In this document: piece by piece, positions 15,301 to 23,931 of the stretch
How the letters are laid out: each line of letters begins with the position of its first letter
How positions within the stretch are numbered: the first letter of the stretch is position 1
Assembly (NCBI GenBank): GCA_963835705.1
Contig: CAWIGR010000018.1
Coordinates: 38,359-102,358 of the forward strand
Reading direction: 5' to 3'
Source of the DNA: JACVRW01 sp963835705
GTDB taxonomy: Bacteria > Actinomycetota > Thermoleophilia > Solirubrobacterales > Thermoleophilaceae
Length of the DNA stretch: 64,000 nt
Made by a program: the position numbers and the translations under genes
The notes under the pieces: model-generated
What the model saw: the letters and a program-made list of their open reading frames with translations, nothing else
Database searches by the model: none
Told to the model about the DNA's origin: nothing

Positions 15301-16308
15301 ATGCGTACCTTTCCTCCCGTGCCCCTCGCGACCCTCGGCGACTCCTTCCAGTCGTTCTTCGACGCGGTCGACGACTTCGTCTCCAACCTGGCCTCGGTCC
15401 GCCTGGTGCCGCTCCTCTTGGCGCTCGCCCTCTTCACCGCATACCTGACTCTCCGGGCGCGGGCCAGCTTCAACATCCTGCGCGCCGCCTACCCCACCGA
15501 GCGGATCCAGTTCCGCGAGATCTGGGGCGCTTACTTCGCCGGGTACGGCTTCAACGCGGTGATCCCGGCGCGCGGCGGCGACGTGGTGCGCCTGTTCCTC
15601 ACCAAGACCTCGATCCCGAACTCGAGTTATCCCGCCGTAGCGGCGAGCTTCGTCACCGAGCTCGGGTTCGACATCGCGATGGGGTCGCTGATCCTCATCT
15701 TCGCGTTCACCCAGGGCGTGTTCCCCAAGCCCCCCGACTTCGCGAACCTGAACGCATTCGATCTCTCGTTCCTGGCCCAGCACCCGCGCTTCACGCTCTT
15801 CCTGCTGACCGTCCTGGCGCTCGCGACGCTGGCGGGCTTCGCGCTCCTCAGCGTGCGGGTGCGAGCGTTCTGGGAGCGCGTGAAGCAGGGCTTCACGATC
15901 CTGCGCGACAGAGAGCGCTACCTCCGCGAGGTGTTCGCCGTGCAGTTCGCCGGGTGGCTGTTCAGGTTCGCGGCGTTCTGGGCGCTGCTCGAGGCGTTCA
16001 ACGTGGGCGGCTCGGTGAAGAACGTGCTGCTCGTGCTGGGCGTGAACGCGGTGTCGGCGGCGGTGCCCTTCACGCCGCAGGGCGCCGGCGTCCAGCAGGC
16101 GCTGCTCGTGCAGGTGTTTCGCGGCACGGCGGCGGGCTCCACTGTGGCCGCCTACTCGGTCGGGCAGCAGATCGCGATCGGCGCGCTCACGTTCGGGATC
16201 GGGTTCACCGCGCTCGTGCTCATCTTCAGGGTGCGGAGCTTCAAGGAGGTGATCGCCCTCGGTCGGGAGGACCGGGCGAAGGACGGGACAGAGCCGTCGA
16301 CCGCCTAG
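15301..16308 (+). CDS. UPF0104 / flippase-like lysylphosphatidylglycerol synthase transmembrane protein
   Basis: 335 residues from the ATG at 15301; an earlier ATG at 15232 would overlap the divergent sigma gene. About seven to eight membrane helices, and family motifs VIPARGGDVVRLFL, GFNAV and VPFTPQGAGVQQALLV. It lacks a soluble synthase domain, so it is most likely a lipid translocase. This is a second family member besides 9757-10677; the two are not close copies. Confidence 0.82.
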   Translation: MRTFPPVPLATLGDSFQSFFDAVDDFVSNLASVRLVPLLLALALFTAYLTLRARASFNILRAAYPTERIQFREIWGAYFAGYGFNAVIPARGGDVVRLFLTKTSIPNSSYPAVAASFVTELGFDIAMGSLILIFAFTQGVFPKPPDFANLNAFDLSFLAQHPRFTLFLLTVLALATLAGFALLSVRVRAFWERVKQGFTILRDRERYLREVFAVQFAGWLFRFAAFWALLEAFNVGGSVKNVLLVLGVNAVSAAVPFTPQGAGVQQALLVQVFRGTAAGSTVAAYSVGQQIAIGALTFGIGFTALVLIFRVRSFKEVIALGREDRAKDGTEPSTA

Positions 16309-16317
16309 ACTCAGCCC

Positions 16318-16599
16318 ATGTCTTCGGAAGATCCCTTCGGCGGCCTGTTCGGCGACCCGGACGAGTTGCGCCGGCGCATGGCCGAGTTCGCGGAGCAGAT
16401 GCAGGGCGCCCAACGGGTCGCCTGGGCCGACAACGCGATCAAGCTGGCGGTCGACATGACCGTCGCGGGCCTGCAGCGCATGAATCTCCAGGGCAACGCC
16501 GAGCAACAGTCGCGCGACCTGCTTCAGGCGATGCGGCTGATGTTCCCCGAGGCCGTGATCCTCGTCCGGGAAGCGCGGGAGGGATTCGGCACGAGCTAG
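16318..16599 (+). CDS. Hypothetical small helical protein
   Basis: 93 residues starting MSSEDPFGGLFGDPDELRRR, 9 nt after the UPF0104 stop, so probably co-transcribed. It looks mainly helical and mildly acidic, with a Gln/Met-rich centre and no signal peptide or membrane segment. Codon use is like the neighbours, which supports a real gene. I do not recognise the family. Confidence 0.6.
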   Translation: MSSEDPFGGLFGDPDELRRRMAEFAEQMQGAQRVAWADNAIKLAVDMTVAGLQRMNLQGNAEQQSRDLLQAMRLMFPEAVILVREAREGFGTS

Positions 16600-16623
16600 T
16601 ACACGGCTAGTACAGTCGCGCCC

Positions 16624-17070
16624 GTGCGCATCACGGAGGTGATGACCCAGGGCGTCGTGACCGCCGAGAGCGGGGACAGCCTGCGCCGCGTCGGCGAGCT
16701 GATGCGGGACCGTAACGTCGGCTCGGTGGTCGTTTGCGAGAACGGACGGCCGATAGGCGTGATCACCGACCGCGACCTCGCCTTGGCGGTCGTGGCGGAC
16801 AAGGTCGACGCCGGCGACGTCGCCGGCTCCCACGCCTCGCGGCCGCTCGTGACCGGCGAGGTCGCGATGGACATCGAGGAGGCGGTGGCGCTGATGATCC
16901 AGCACCGCATCCGCCGGCTGCCGGTAACGGAGGGCGAGGCGCTCGTCGGGATCGTGACGATCGACGACCTCGCCGTGCGAGCCGGCGATCTCCACCAGGC
17001 GCAGCAGATCACCGCCGAGGTGGCGAAGGCCGCTCTGCCCGAGTTCTACTTCCACCAGCGGGGCGGCTGA
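16624..17070 (+). CDS. CBS-domain pair protein
   Basis: 148 residues from a GTG at 16624. Two CBS motifs form one Bateman module: VMTQGVVTAESGDSLRRVGE to GVITDRDLALAV, then ASRPLVTGEVAMDIEEAVAL to GIVTIDDLAV. Such modules bind adenine nucleotides and usually report energy state. No catalytic domain is attached. The gene follows the small helical protein by 24 nt in the same orientation. Confidence 0.85.
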   Translation: MRITEVMTQGVVTAESGDSLRRVGELMRDRNVGSVVVCENGRPIGVITDRDLALAVVADKVDAGDVAGSHASRPLVTGEVAMDIEEAVALMIQHRIRRLPVTEGEALVGIVTIDDLAVRAGDLHQAQQITAEVAKAALPEFYFHQRGG

Positions 17071-17074
17071 CGCC

Positions 17075-17284
17075 ATGGCCCCGATGAACGCCGACCAGCT
17101 TCGCACCCGCCGGCGCGTGGAGAGCCTGATCCGCGTGATGGCCCCGGCGCTCGACCTGGTGCTGGCGGCGGGCGACCGGATCTCGCGGGTGGTCGAGCCA
17201 GAGGACGTCGAGTACTACCCGCCGCGTGTCACGCGAGGGCCGAAGCACCCGGCTCGGCCGGGTGCGCAGGGCGGGAATTCGTGA
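17075..17284 (+). CDS. Hypothetical small protein
   Basis: 69 residues, ATG at 17075, 4 nt after the CBS gene stop. The body is helical (TRRRVESLIRVMAPALDLVL) with an EDVEYYPPRV segment and a basic Pro-rich tail. No recognised domain. Tight spacing with the CBS gene supports expression as part of the same unit. Confidence 0.5.
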   Translation: MAPMNADQLRTRRRVESLIRVMAPALDLVLAAGDRISRVVEPEDVEYYPPRVTRGPKHPARPGAQGGNS

Positions 17285-17300
17285 CGACGCCCCAGCGCAG

Positions 17301-18231
17301 GTGAGCAACCAGGAGCAGCTCCAGTGGGAGGCCCGCTTCGGCCGCCCCGCCGCCCTCGCGGCGTTCGCCTCGGGGCTCTTGCTGCTCGCCGGCACGGTGA
17401 TCCTTCAGACGATGCTGGAGGACCGCGCCAGGGTGGAGCCGCTGGCCGACTTCCTGCTCTCCGTGGACGAGTCGCCGAGCTCCCTGATCCTCCAGTCGCT
17501 CGTGCAGGCCTTGGGCGCCCTCTGCCTGATCCCGGTCTTCTACTACCTGTTTCGCGCGACGATCCACCGCGCCCCGCAGATCCCCCGCTGGTTCGTATAC
17601 CTCATCTTCGCCGGCCCGATCCTGTACGCCGTCTCCCAGGTCTTCGGTGCTGTCGAGCGCATCGACGTGGCGGAGATGTTCGCGGACGAGAACTACTCGC
17701 TCGACGACCCGGACCCTGAGCGGCTGGCGCAACAGTGCCCGGCCATCCGCGGAGAGGTCGGGAGCGACTGCGCTCAGGAGCTGCTCCAGCAGAACGCCAA
17801 CCTCGCGGCCGCGCTGCCGAGCCTGATCGGCTCGGTCATCGTCGCCTTCATGTACGTGATGGTGCCGCTCCGGGCGCGCCGGGCGGGCCTCCTCAGCCCG
17901 TTCATGTCGATCCTGGGCGTGATCGCCGGCGTGCTGCTGGTCCTCCAGCTGGCGCCGCCGATGCCCATCGTGATCCAGGCCTTCTGGCTCGGGGCGATCG
18001 GGGTGCTGTATCTCGGCAACTGGCCCGGCGGGCGCGGCCCGGCCTGGGAGAGCGGGGAGCCCGATCCGTGGCCGACCGCCGCCGAGCGGCGCGGCCTGGG
18101 GCCTTCGCCCGACGACGACGGAGACGGCGAGAAGCCGGCCGCGCGCGCCCAGCGCGCCCACGGCGCCCGCCGAGCCCGAGCCGGTCCCGGAGCGGCCGAG
18201 CTCGCGCAAGCGCAGGCGCAAGCGGAGCTAG
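17301..18231 (+). CDS. Multi-pass membrane protein (apparent frameshift near 18.14 kb)
   Basis: The GTG at 17301 gives VSNQEQLQWEARFG. About six membrane helices follow (for example AAFASGLLLLAGTVILQTM, LVQALGALCLIPVFYYLF, MPIVIQAFWLGAIGVLYL), with an external acidic/Cys loop in the middle. The hydrophilic tail breaks frame in the GC repeat near 18137-18150: in the shifted frame it reads PSAPTAPAEPEPVPERP and ends in a basic RKRRRKRS tail with TAG at 18229-18231. This is more protein-like than the unshifted read-through to 18407. Function unknown. Confidence 0.7.
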
Positions 18232-18235
18232 GCGA

Positions 18236-18643
18236 ATGCAAGGTCCCGCGCGGACCCGTCTGGTGGCGCTCGTGGTGCTGCTGGCGGTGGCGGCGCCGCT
18301 CGTCATCGTCGCGATCGTGGGCAGCGGCGGAGGCGACGAGGGGACGGAGGAGACCGGCCTCCGGGTCGAGCGCGCTCCCGGCCTGCCCGAGCTGCTCGTC
18401 TACCTGACGCCCGAGGCCAACAAGGCGGAACGAAGCGGCGGCCGCGAGAGCGTGACGGTCGAGTGCCTCGACGCCGGAGGCCAGGTGGTGTCCCGGCAGA
18501 CCGAGGCCTGGCCGTTCACCGACACCGACCAGCAGACCGTCGAGCCGCACGCCCACGTGCCGGTGAACCCGGCCCGCATAAACGACGTGCAGCGCTGCCG
18601 GGTGCGCCCGGCGGACCCGCCGCTGGAGGGCCCGGTCTCCTAG
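18236..18643 (+). CDS. Hypothetical membrane-anchored secreted protein
   Basis: 135 residues from the ATG at 18236, four bases after the preceding stop. An N-terminal membrane anchor or uncleaved signal (VALVVLLAVAAPLVIVAIVG) is followed by a glycine/acid linker and a soluble beta-rich domain with two Cys residues (VECLDA and QRCRV) that could form a disulfide outside the cell. Likely an operon partner of the membrane protein before it. Family not recognised. Confidence 0.65.
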   Translation: MQGPARTRLVALVVLLAVAAPLVIVAIVGSGGGDEGTEETGLRVERAPGLPELLVYLTPEANKAERSGGRESVTVECLDAGGQVVSRQTEAWPFTDTDQQTVEPHAHVPVNPARINDVQRCRVRPADPPLEGPVS

Positions 18644-18649
18644 GACAAC

Positions 18650-19312
18650 CTAAGAGGCGCCCGCTGCCGTGGCGATCTCGCGGTACGCCGCGGCCGGATC
18701 GCCGGCCCCGAAGATCGAGGAGCCCGCCACGAACAGGGTGGCCCCCGCGGCTGCCGTCGCGCGCGCCGTGGCGGCGTCGATGCCGCCGTCCACCTCGATC
18801 GGCAGCTCGGGCCCGAGCAGCTCGCGCAGCCTGGACACCTTCGCCGTGGAGGAGGCGATGTAGGGCTGGCCGCCCCACCCGGGGTTGACGGTCATGCAGA
18901 GCAGCTGGTCGAACGTCCCGGCGAGCCCCATCACCGACTCCGGCGCCGTAGCCGGGTTGATCGCCAGCCCCGCGCGAAGGCCCGCGTCCCGGATTGCCGA
19001 GAGGGCGTAGTGCGCGTGCGGCGTGGCCTCGAGGTGCACGATCAGGGTGTCGGACCCCGCCGCCACGAACTCCTCGATGCGCCGCTCCGGGCGCTCCACC
19101 ATCAGGTGAACGTCGAGGATGCCGCCCCGTTCGTGCACGAGGTCCTTGATCGAGTCGGCCACGATCGCGCCGATCGAGATCGGCGGCACGAAATGCCCGT
19201 CCATCACGTCGACGTGGATGACCCGGGCGCCCGCGTCCATCACCTGCTCGATCTGCTCACCCAGGCGCGCGAAGTCCGCGGCGAGGATCGACGGCGCGAC
19301 GCGGCGGTCCAC
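18650..19312 (-). CDS. rpe: Ribulose-phosphate 3-epimerase
   Basis: 220 residues from a GTG at 19312. TIM-barrel epimerase motifs in order: APSILAADF, HVDVMDGHFVP (metal His/Asp), LDVHLMVERP (His), MTVNPGWGGQPYI (phosphate-binding loop) and EVDGGID (metal Asp). Interconverts ribulose-5-P and xylulose-5-P in the pentose phosphate pathway. It starts 3 nt after the stop of the ThyX-like gene, so the two share a transcript. Converges with the small secreted protein gene, 6 nt apart. Confidence 0.95.
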   Translation of the reverse strand: MDRRVAPSILAADFARLGEQIEQVMDAGARVIHVDVMDGHFVPPISIGAIVADSIKDLVHERGGILDVHLMVERPERRIEEFVAAGSDTLIVHLEATPHAHYALSAIRDAGLRAGLAINPATAPESVMGLAGTFDQLLCMTVNPGWGGQPYIASSTAKVSRLRELLGPELPIEVDGGIDAATARATAAAGATLFVAGSSIFGAGDPAAAYREIATAAGAS

Positions 19313-19315
19313 CGT

Positions 19316-20903
19316 CTACGCCCGCGCGGCCTGCTTGGCGTGCGCCCGGATCTCCGAGAGGATCCGCTCCAGGCGCGGCTCCGTGTCGCGGTCCACGAAG
19401 CTCATCGCCGCCGCCACCGCCGGGTGCAGCGCCGCGATCTCGGCGTGCAGCGCGTGGGCCACGGCGCGGTAGGCCGGGTGCCCCTCGCGCCCCGAGCGCA
19501 ACTCGATCAGGTGCATCGCCTCGCGCGCGTTCATGTCGAGCACGTAGCGGATCCGGTAGCCGAGGCAGAGCGCGTACGGCGCCAGCTCGGGCCGTCCCGC
19601 GGCGGCGATCCGCTCGTACTCGGCACTCGACCGCTCGAGCCCCTCCCGGTAGGAGCCGGCCACCCCGGCCCGCTCCAGCTCGTCGGGCACGCCCGCACCG
19701 AGCTCCGGCCCGAGCGCCTGCCACTGCACCGTGAGCATGCGGTGGCGCTGGAGGTCGCGGAACGCGCCGTAGTCCGAGACCACCTCGAAGCGGTAGCGCA
19801 GCGCCTCGAAGCCGCGCCCCGGCCGGTGGCGGCGGTTGCGCCGCTCGCCGACAAGCTCGCCCAGCATCGTCGCCCGCTCGTCGGGCGGCAGCGCGCGCAC
19901 GGCGCTGCGCGCCTCGTCCTCCGAGCACGACGCGGCCTCGAACAGGAGCGCCGCCAGCAGCTCGTCCTCGCCGCCCTCGACCGACAGCAGCCGTACGGCC
20001 GGTCCGGCCTCCCGGTCTCGCCGCGCCCGGTCGAGGCCGAGCCGCCGCGACCAGCGCTCGGCCGCCTCGGCGCGCTCGGACAGGTACGAGATCCACTCGC
20101 CGCCGCGGTCGGGCCGCTCCACGCGCGCCACGAAGCTCGGCATGATCGCCTTCAGCTCGGCCAGGATCATGTCGGCGTAGTCGCGCGCCTCGGGCAGCGG
20201 CGACGCGTAGAGCCGCAGCAGCAGCTGCTCGTACGCCTGGCCGGTGGCGAAGATCCCCATGTGCGACAGCGACGCCGCGGGCAGGAGGCCGCGCAGCAGG
20301 TCGAGCGCCTTGGCCCGGATCGCGCGCCGGTGCGCCGCCTCGGGCTCGCCGTCGGGTCGCGGGAAGCTCTCGGCCGCCCAGGCCTCCACGCGCGGCAGGG
20401 CGTCCGCGTACGCGTCGAAGAGGAAGTCCATCGCCCGCTCGTACTCGGGGCCGAGCTCCGTGTGGCGCCAGTAGCGGTAGCCGAGCCCCTCCGCGATGGG
20501 CGCGTCGTAGGGGATGTAGCGCGTGGACTGCTCGAGGTAGGCCGCCAGCCGCCCGCGCTGCAGCAGCTTGGTCATCACGTTCGAGACCCACTCGCAGGCG
20601 ATGTGGGCGCCGCCCAGCTGCGCCACCGAGTCGTCGCCGTAGCCGAGGAAGATCCGCTCGTAGAGCTGGCGGGCGCGCTCGCCCTCCTCGCCGTCGAAAG
20701 CCCCGGTGCGTGACCTCGCCGGCGAACTCGTCCAGGTACATCCGGCGCAGCGTGCCCTGGTAGCGCGAGTAGCGCGCGAACATCGCCCCCTTCACCGTCT
20801 CCGGCAGGTTCACGAGCCCGAACACCGGCCGGTCCAGGTTGGTGAAGTGCGGGGCCAGCGCCGCGCGCTCGGCGTCGGAGAAGCTCTCTACCGGGTAGTC
20901 CAT
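19316..20903 (-). CDS. Double-length ThyX-fold (FAD-dependent thymidylate synthase-like) protein, apparent frameshift near 20.70 kb
   Basis: The ATG at 20903 gives MDYPVESFSDAERAALAPHF; the frame breaks in a CCCC run near 20700-20708 and continues as AFDGEEGERARQLYERIFLGYGDDSV to the stop at 19316, total about 528 residues. Two ThyX-like halves are visible. The first has RGRLAAYLEQSTRY, aligned with the ThyX RHR-x-x-S-x-N-E signature but with His to Gly and Ser to Ala; the second has LQRHRMLTVQWQ. With these changes thymidylate synthesis is uncertain. Upstream of rpe in a minus operon; 31 nt downstream of the PhoD-type gene. Confidence 0.75.
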
Positions 20904-20934
20904 CGGGCGCGGGCCACCATAGCGCCGCGGCCGG

Positions 20935-22578
20935 TCAGGCCAGCCTGTGGTTCAGCACGCGATCGAGCCGCGCCGAGGTGGTGTCCACGGGTACCGCCTT
21001 CTCGAGCCGCATGGCGATCTGCCGGCCGTCGATCTCGAGCGTGGCCACCTGGTTGTCGAACCACGGCCCGTCGCCGATCATCCGCCAGCGCATCCCCGGA
21101 TCCGCCACGCCGGCCGAGCGCGCCAGGGCGCGGGTGAACGCCTCGAAGCCGCGCGACATGCCGATGCGGATCACCCTCCGCTCCTTGCTCTCGAGCGGGT
21201 TCCGGTACGGCGAGCAGACCGCCTGGTAGACGTTCGACTGCACGCCCGACCCGCGCCGGAAGGCGACCTCGTAGAGGTAGGCGTGGTGCACGTCGCCGGA
21301 CAGCACGACGACAGAGGCCGGCGCGGGGCCGCGCTCGCCGGCGGCGACCGAGCGGAGCAGCTCTCCAAGTCGCGCGAACGACTCCTGGAAGGCGGGCCAG
21401 TGCTCCATATCGACGGTCTGGCGCGCCTTCTCGGCCAGCGGTCGGAACCTCGGCCCCCAGGCGCCGCCGGCCACCGCCTCGCTCCACGCCTCGGCGTAGT
21501 GCATCCCCGGGCCGAGCAGCCAGGGGAGCGACGTGGCCACGAGCAGGTGGTCGAAGTCGCCGGTCATCTCCTCGGCGACCCAGTCCCATTCCTTCTCGTC
21601 GAGCATCGACCGGTGGCCCTCCTCGAGCACCCGGCCGGCGCGCGAGTCGATCACCACGAGGCGTGTCCGGCCGAGGTTGCGGCAATAGCTCCAGCGAGTG
21701 CCCGAGGTCTCCAGGTCGGCGCGGCGGGCGAATTCCTCCAGGATCGGCTCGGCGTCGTCGGCCGCCTTCACCCGGCGCAGCAGCTCGTCCTCCTGGTGGT
21801 CGCCGGGGGCGAGGTTGCCCAGGTGCTGGTAGACCCAGTACGAGGCGAGCGCGCCGAGGATGTGCCGGTTCCACCACTCGTGCTCTCGCATCTCCTCGAG
21901 CCAGGCCTCGGAGATGTTCCAGTCGTCGTGGACGTCGTGGTCGTCGAAGATCATCGCCGTCGACAGCGTGGACAGGAGCCATCGGATCGTCGGGTCGCTC
22001 CAGCTCTCGTGGTAGAGCCGCGTGTACTCGTCGAAGTCGAGCACGCGCTCGCCGGGGGCCTCCGCGAGATCGCGGCGGGTCTCGATGAACGCGCGCGTGG
22101 CGGGCGAGGCCTCGTCCGCGTAGACCTGGTCGCCGAGCATCAGCAGCACGTCGGGCCACTCCTCGCGCGGGCGATTGCGCATGCGATGGGCGAGCGTGTG
22201 CAGGGCGTCGATCTCGCGGCCGCGCGGGTCCTGGTCCTTGCGCAGCGAGAAGGGCGGCACGTGCGGCGCGGCCACGCGGCACGAGCCGAACACCACCTCG
22301 AGGGGACCGTCCTTCGGGTAGGTGCGGAAGGCGCTCGCCGGGAAGCCGTCGTCCACCGGCCAGACGCGCTCGCCGTCGAGCTTGACCTCGTACTCGTGCC
22401 ACGCGCCACGCTCCAGTCCGCCGCAGCAGACGAGCGCGTAATGGTGGTCGCAGACGCAGAAGCTGCGCTCGCGCGTGCCGAGCACCTCGACCTCACAGGG
22501 CGCGTCGGTCTCGACCCAGATCACGGCCTCGGTCTCGCCGACATAGCGCAGGAGTGGGCCGAGGACCAGCGTGGGCAT
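20935..22578 (-). CDS. PhoD-type alkaline phosphatase family metallophosphoesterase
   Basis: 547 residues from the ATG at 22578; a longer frame upstream looks non-coding. Motifs: LMLGDQVYADEA (metal Asp), IFDDHDVHDDWN (Asp/His), LLVATSLPWLLGPGMHY and LSGDVHHAYLYEVAF (His pair). The N-terminus carries a fibronectin-like strand region (YVGETEAVIWVETD) typical for this family. No signal peptide is seen, unlike exported PhoD, so a cytoplasmic phosphodiesterase or phosphatase role is likely. Divergent from proline dehydrogenase by 72 bp. Confidence 0.85.
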   Translation of the reverse strand: MPTLVLGPLLRYVGETEAVIWVETDAPCEVEVLGTRERSFCVCDHHYALVCCGGLERGAWHEYEVKLDGERVWPVDDGFPASAFRTYPKDGPLEVVFGSCRVAAPHVPPFSLRKDQDPRGREIDALHTLAHRMRNRPREEWPDVLLMLGDQVYADEASPATRAFIETRRDLAEAPGERVLDFDEYTRLYHESWSDPTIRWLLSTLSTAMIFDDHDVHDDWNISEAWLEEMREHEWWNRHILGALASYWVYQHLGNLAPGDHQEDELLRRVKAADDAEPILEEFARRADLETSGTRWSYCRNLGRTRLVVIDSRAGRVLEEGHRSMLDEKEWDWVAEEMTGDFDHLLVATSLPWLLGPGMHYAEAWSEAVAGGAWGPRFRPLAEKARQTVDMEHWPAFQESFARLGELLRSVAAGERGPAPASVVVLSGDVHHAYLYEVAFRRGSGVQSNVYQAVCSPYRNPLESKERRVIRIGMSRGFEAFTRALARSAGVADPGMRWRMIGDGPWFDNQVATLEIDGRQIAMRLEKAVPVDTTSARLDRVLNHRLA

Positions 22579-22650
22579 GGTGCGGGAGCGTAGCCTTCCT
22601 CGCCGTGGAAGCCGGAGCTGCAGCGGGTCGGTCGCTCGATACACGCCGCC

Positions 22651-23931
22651 ATGCCCGGCCGCAGCCGCCATCCGCTTCGCGCTCTAGACGAGAAGGCCAT
22701 GGGACTGGCCTCGCAGGATCAGCAGTTGCGAGCGGCGTTGTTTCGGTTCGTCGACGTGACCCCGGCGTGCCGGAACATGGACGACCTGGCGCGGCACCTG
22801 ACGGCCTATCTGGAGGAGGTGGGAGAGCGGCCGCCCCCGATCGAGGCCGCGATGCGCATGTCGGGCACGAAGACCGGCAGGGCCGCGCTTGGCGCCGCCG
22901 CTGCCGCCGGCGTGCGCCACATGGCGCACCGCTTCATCGTGGGTGAGACGCCGAAGAATGCACTGAAGACGATCCGGCAGTTGTGGGAGCGCGGGGCGGC
23001 GGTGTCACTGGATCTGCTGGGTGAAGCGACCGTGACGCAGGCCGAGGCCGACCGCTACGCGGAGCGCTGCATGGACGCGCTCGAGACGCTCGCCGAGGCC
23101 GCGCCGGGCTGGGCCGCGCGGCCGGCCCTGGAGGCGGATTCGCTCGGGCCGCTCCCGCGCGTGAACGTGTCCGTGAAGGTCTCGGCGCTAAGCCCCCTGC
23201 TGCGCCCGGAGGCGCCGGAGGTCGGGCGCGACGACGCCGCCCGGCGCATGCGTCCCCTGCTCGCGCGCGCGAAGGAGCTCGGCGCGCACCTGCACATCGA
23301 CATGGAGTCGGTGGACACCCTGGAGGCCACGCTCGACCTCGTCGTTGAGATGCTGGACGAGCCGGAGCTCGCCGACGGTCCCTCCACCGGGGTCGTCATG
23401 CAGGCCTACCTGCGCGAGTCGCCCGACCAGCTCGAGCGGGTGATCGACTGGGCGCGCGCCACCGAGCGCCGGCCGCCGCTGGTGGTCCGGCTGGTGAAGG
23501 GCGCCTACTGGGACCACGAGGTGGTGGAGGCCCGCCAGCACGGCTGGACGCCGCCGGTGTTCGAGCAGAAGGCCGAGTCGGATCGCAACTTCGAGGCGCT
23601 CACGCGCCGCCTGCTCGACGGCTGGCCCCACGTGCGCCCGGCGATCGCCTCGCACAACCTCCGCTCGGTGGCTCACGCGGTGGCGGCAAATCGCGCCGCC
23701 GGGCGCGAGGACCGCGACCTCGAGTTGCAGGTGCTGCGCGGCCTCGGCGACGATCTCGCCGCGGCGCTCGCCTCGCACGGGATGCGCGTGCGCATCTACT
23801 GCCCGGTGGGCGACATGGTGGCGGGGATGGCGTACCTGGTCCGCCGCCTGCTCGAGAACACGTCGAACGAGTCCTTCCTGGGCGACCAGCAGCGCGGCGT
23901 CCCGCTCGAGAAGCTGCTGGCGGCGCCTTGA
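22651..23931 (+). CDS. Proline dehydrogenase
   Basis: 426 residues; the ATG at 22651 is chosen, and one at 22699 with GAGAAGG upstream is also possible. FAD barrel motifs: ALFRFVDVTPACR, VSVKVSAL, HLHIDMES, VVRLVKGAYWDHEVVEA and PAIASHNLRS. It oxidises proline to pyrroline-5-carboxylate. The stop overlaps the TTG of the next gene (TTGA), so the two catabolic steps are translationally coupled and together do the work of PutA. This is the separate-subunit arrangement common in Gram-positive lineages. Confidence 0.93.
   Translation: MPGRSRHPLRALDEKAMGLASQDQQLRAALFRFVDVTPACRNMDDLARHLTAYLEEVGERPPPIEAAMRMSGTKTGRAALGAAAAAGVRHMAHRFIVGETPKNALKTIRQLWERGAAVSLDLLGEATVTQAEADRYAERCMDALETLAEAAPGWAARPALEADSLGPLPRVNVSVKVSALSPLLRPEAPEVGRDDAARRMRPLLARAKELGAHLHIDMESVDTLEATLDLVVEMLDEPELADGPSTGVVMQAYLRESPDQLERVIDWARATERRPPLVVRLVKGAYWDHEVVEARQHGWTPPVFEQKAESDRNFEALTRRLLDGWPHVRPAIASHNLRSVAHAVAANRAAGREDRDLELQVLRGLGDDLAAALASHGMRVRIYCPVGDMVAGMAYLVRRLLENTSNESFLGDQQRGVPLEKLLAAP

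Noticed and set aside
15127..17106. Long minus-strand open frame (about 659 codons) opposite the UPF0104 and CBS genes
   Set aside because: His/Arg/Glu-rich mirror translation of real plus-strand genes; no domain, typical artefact of very high GC.
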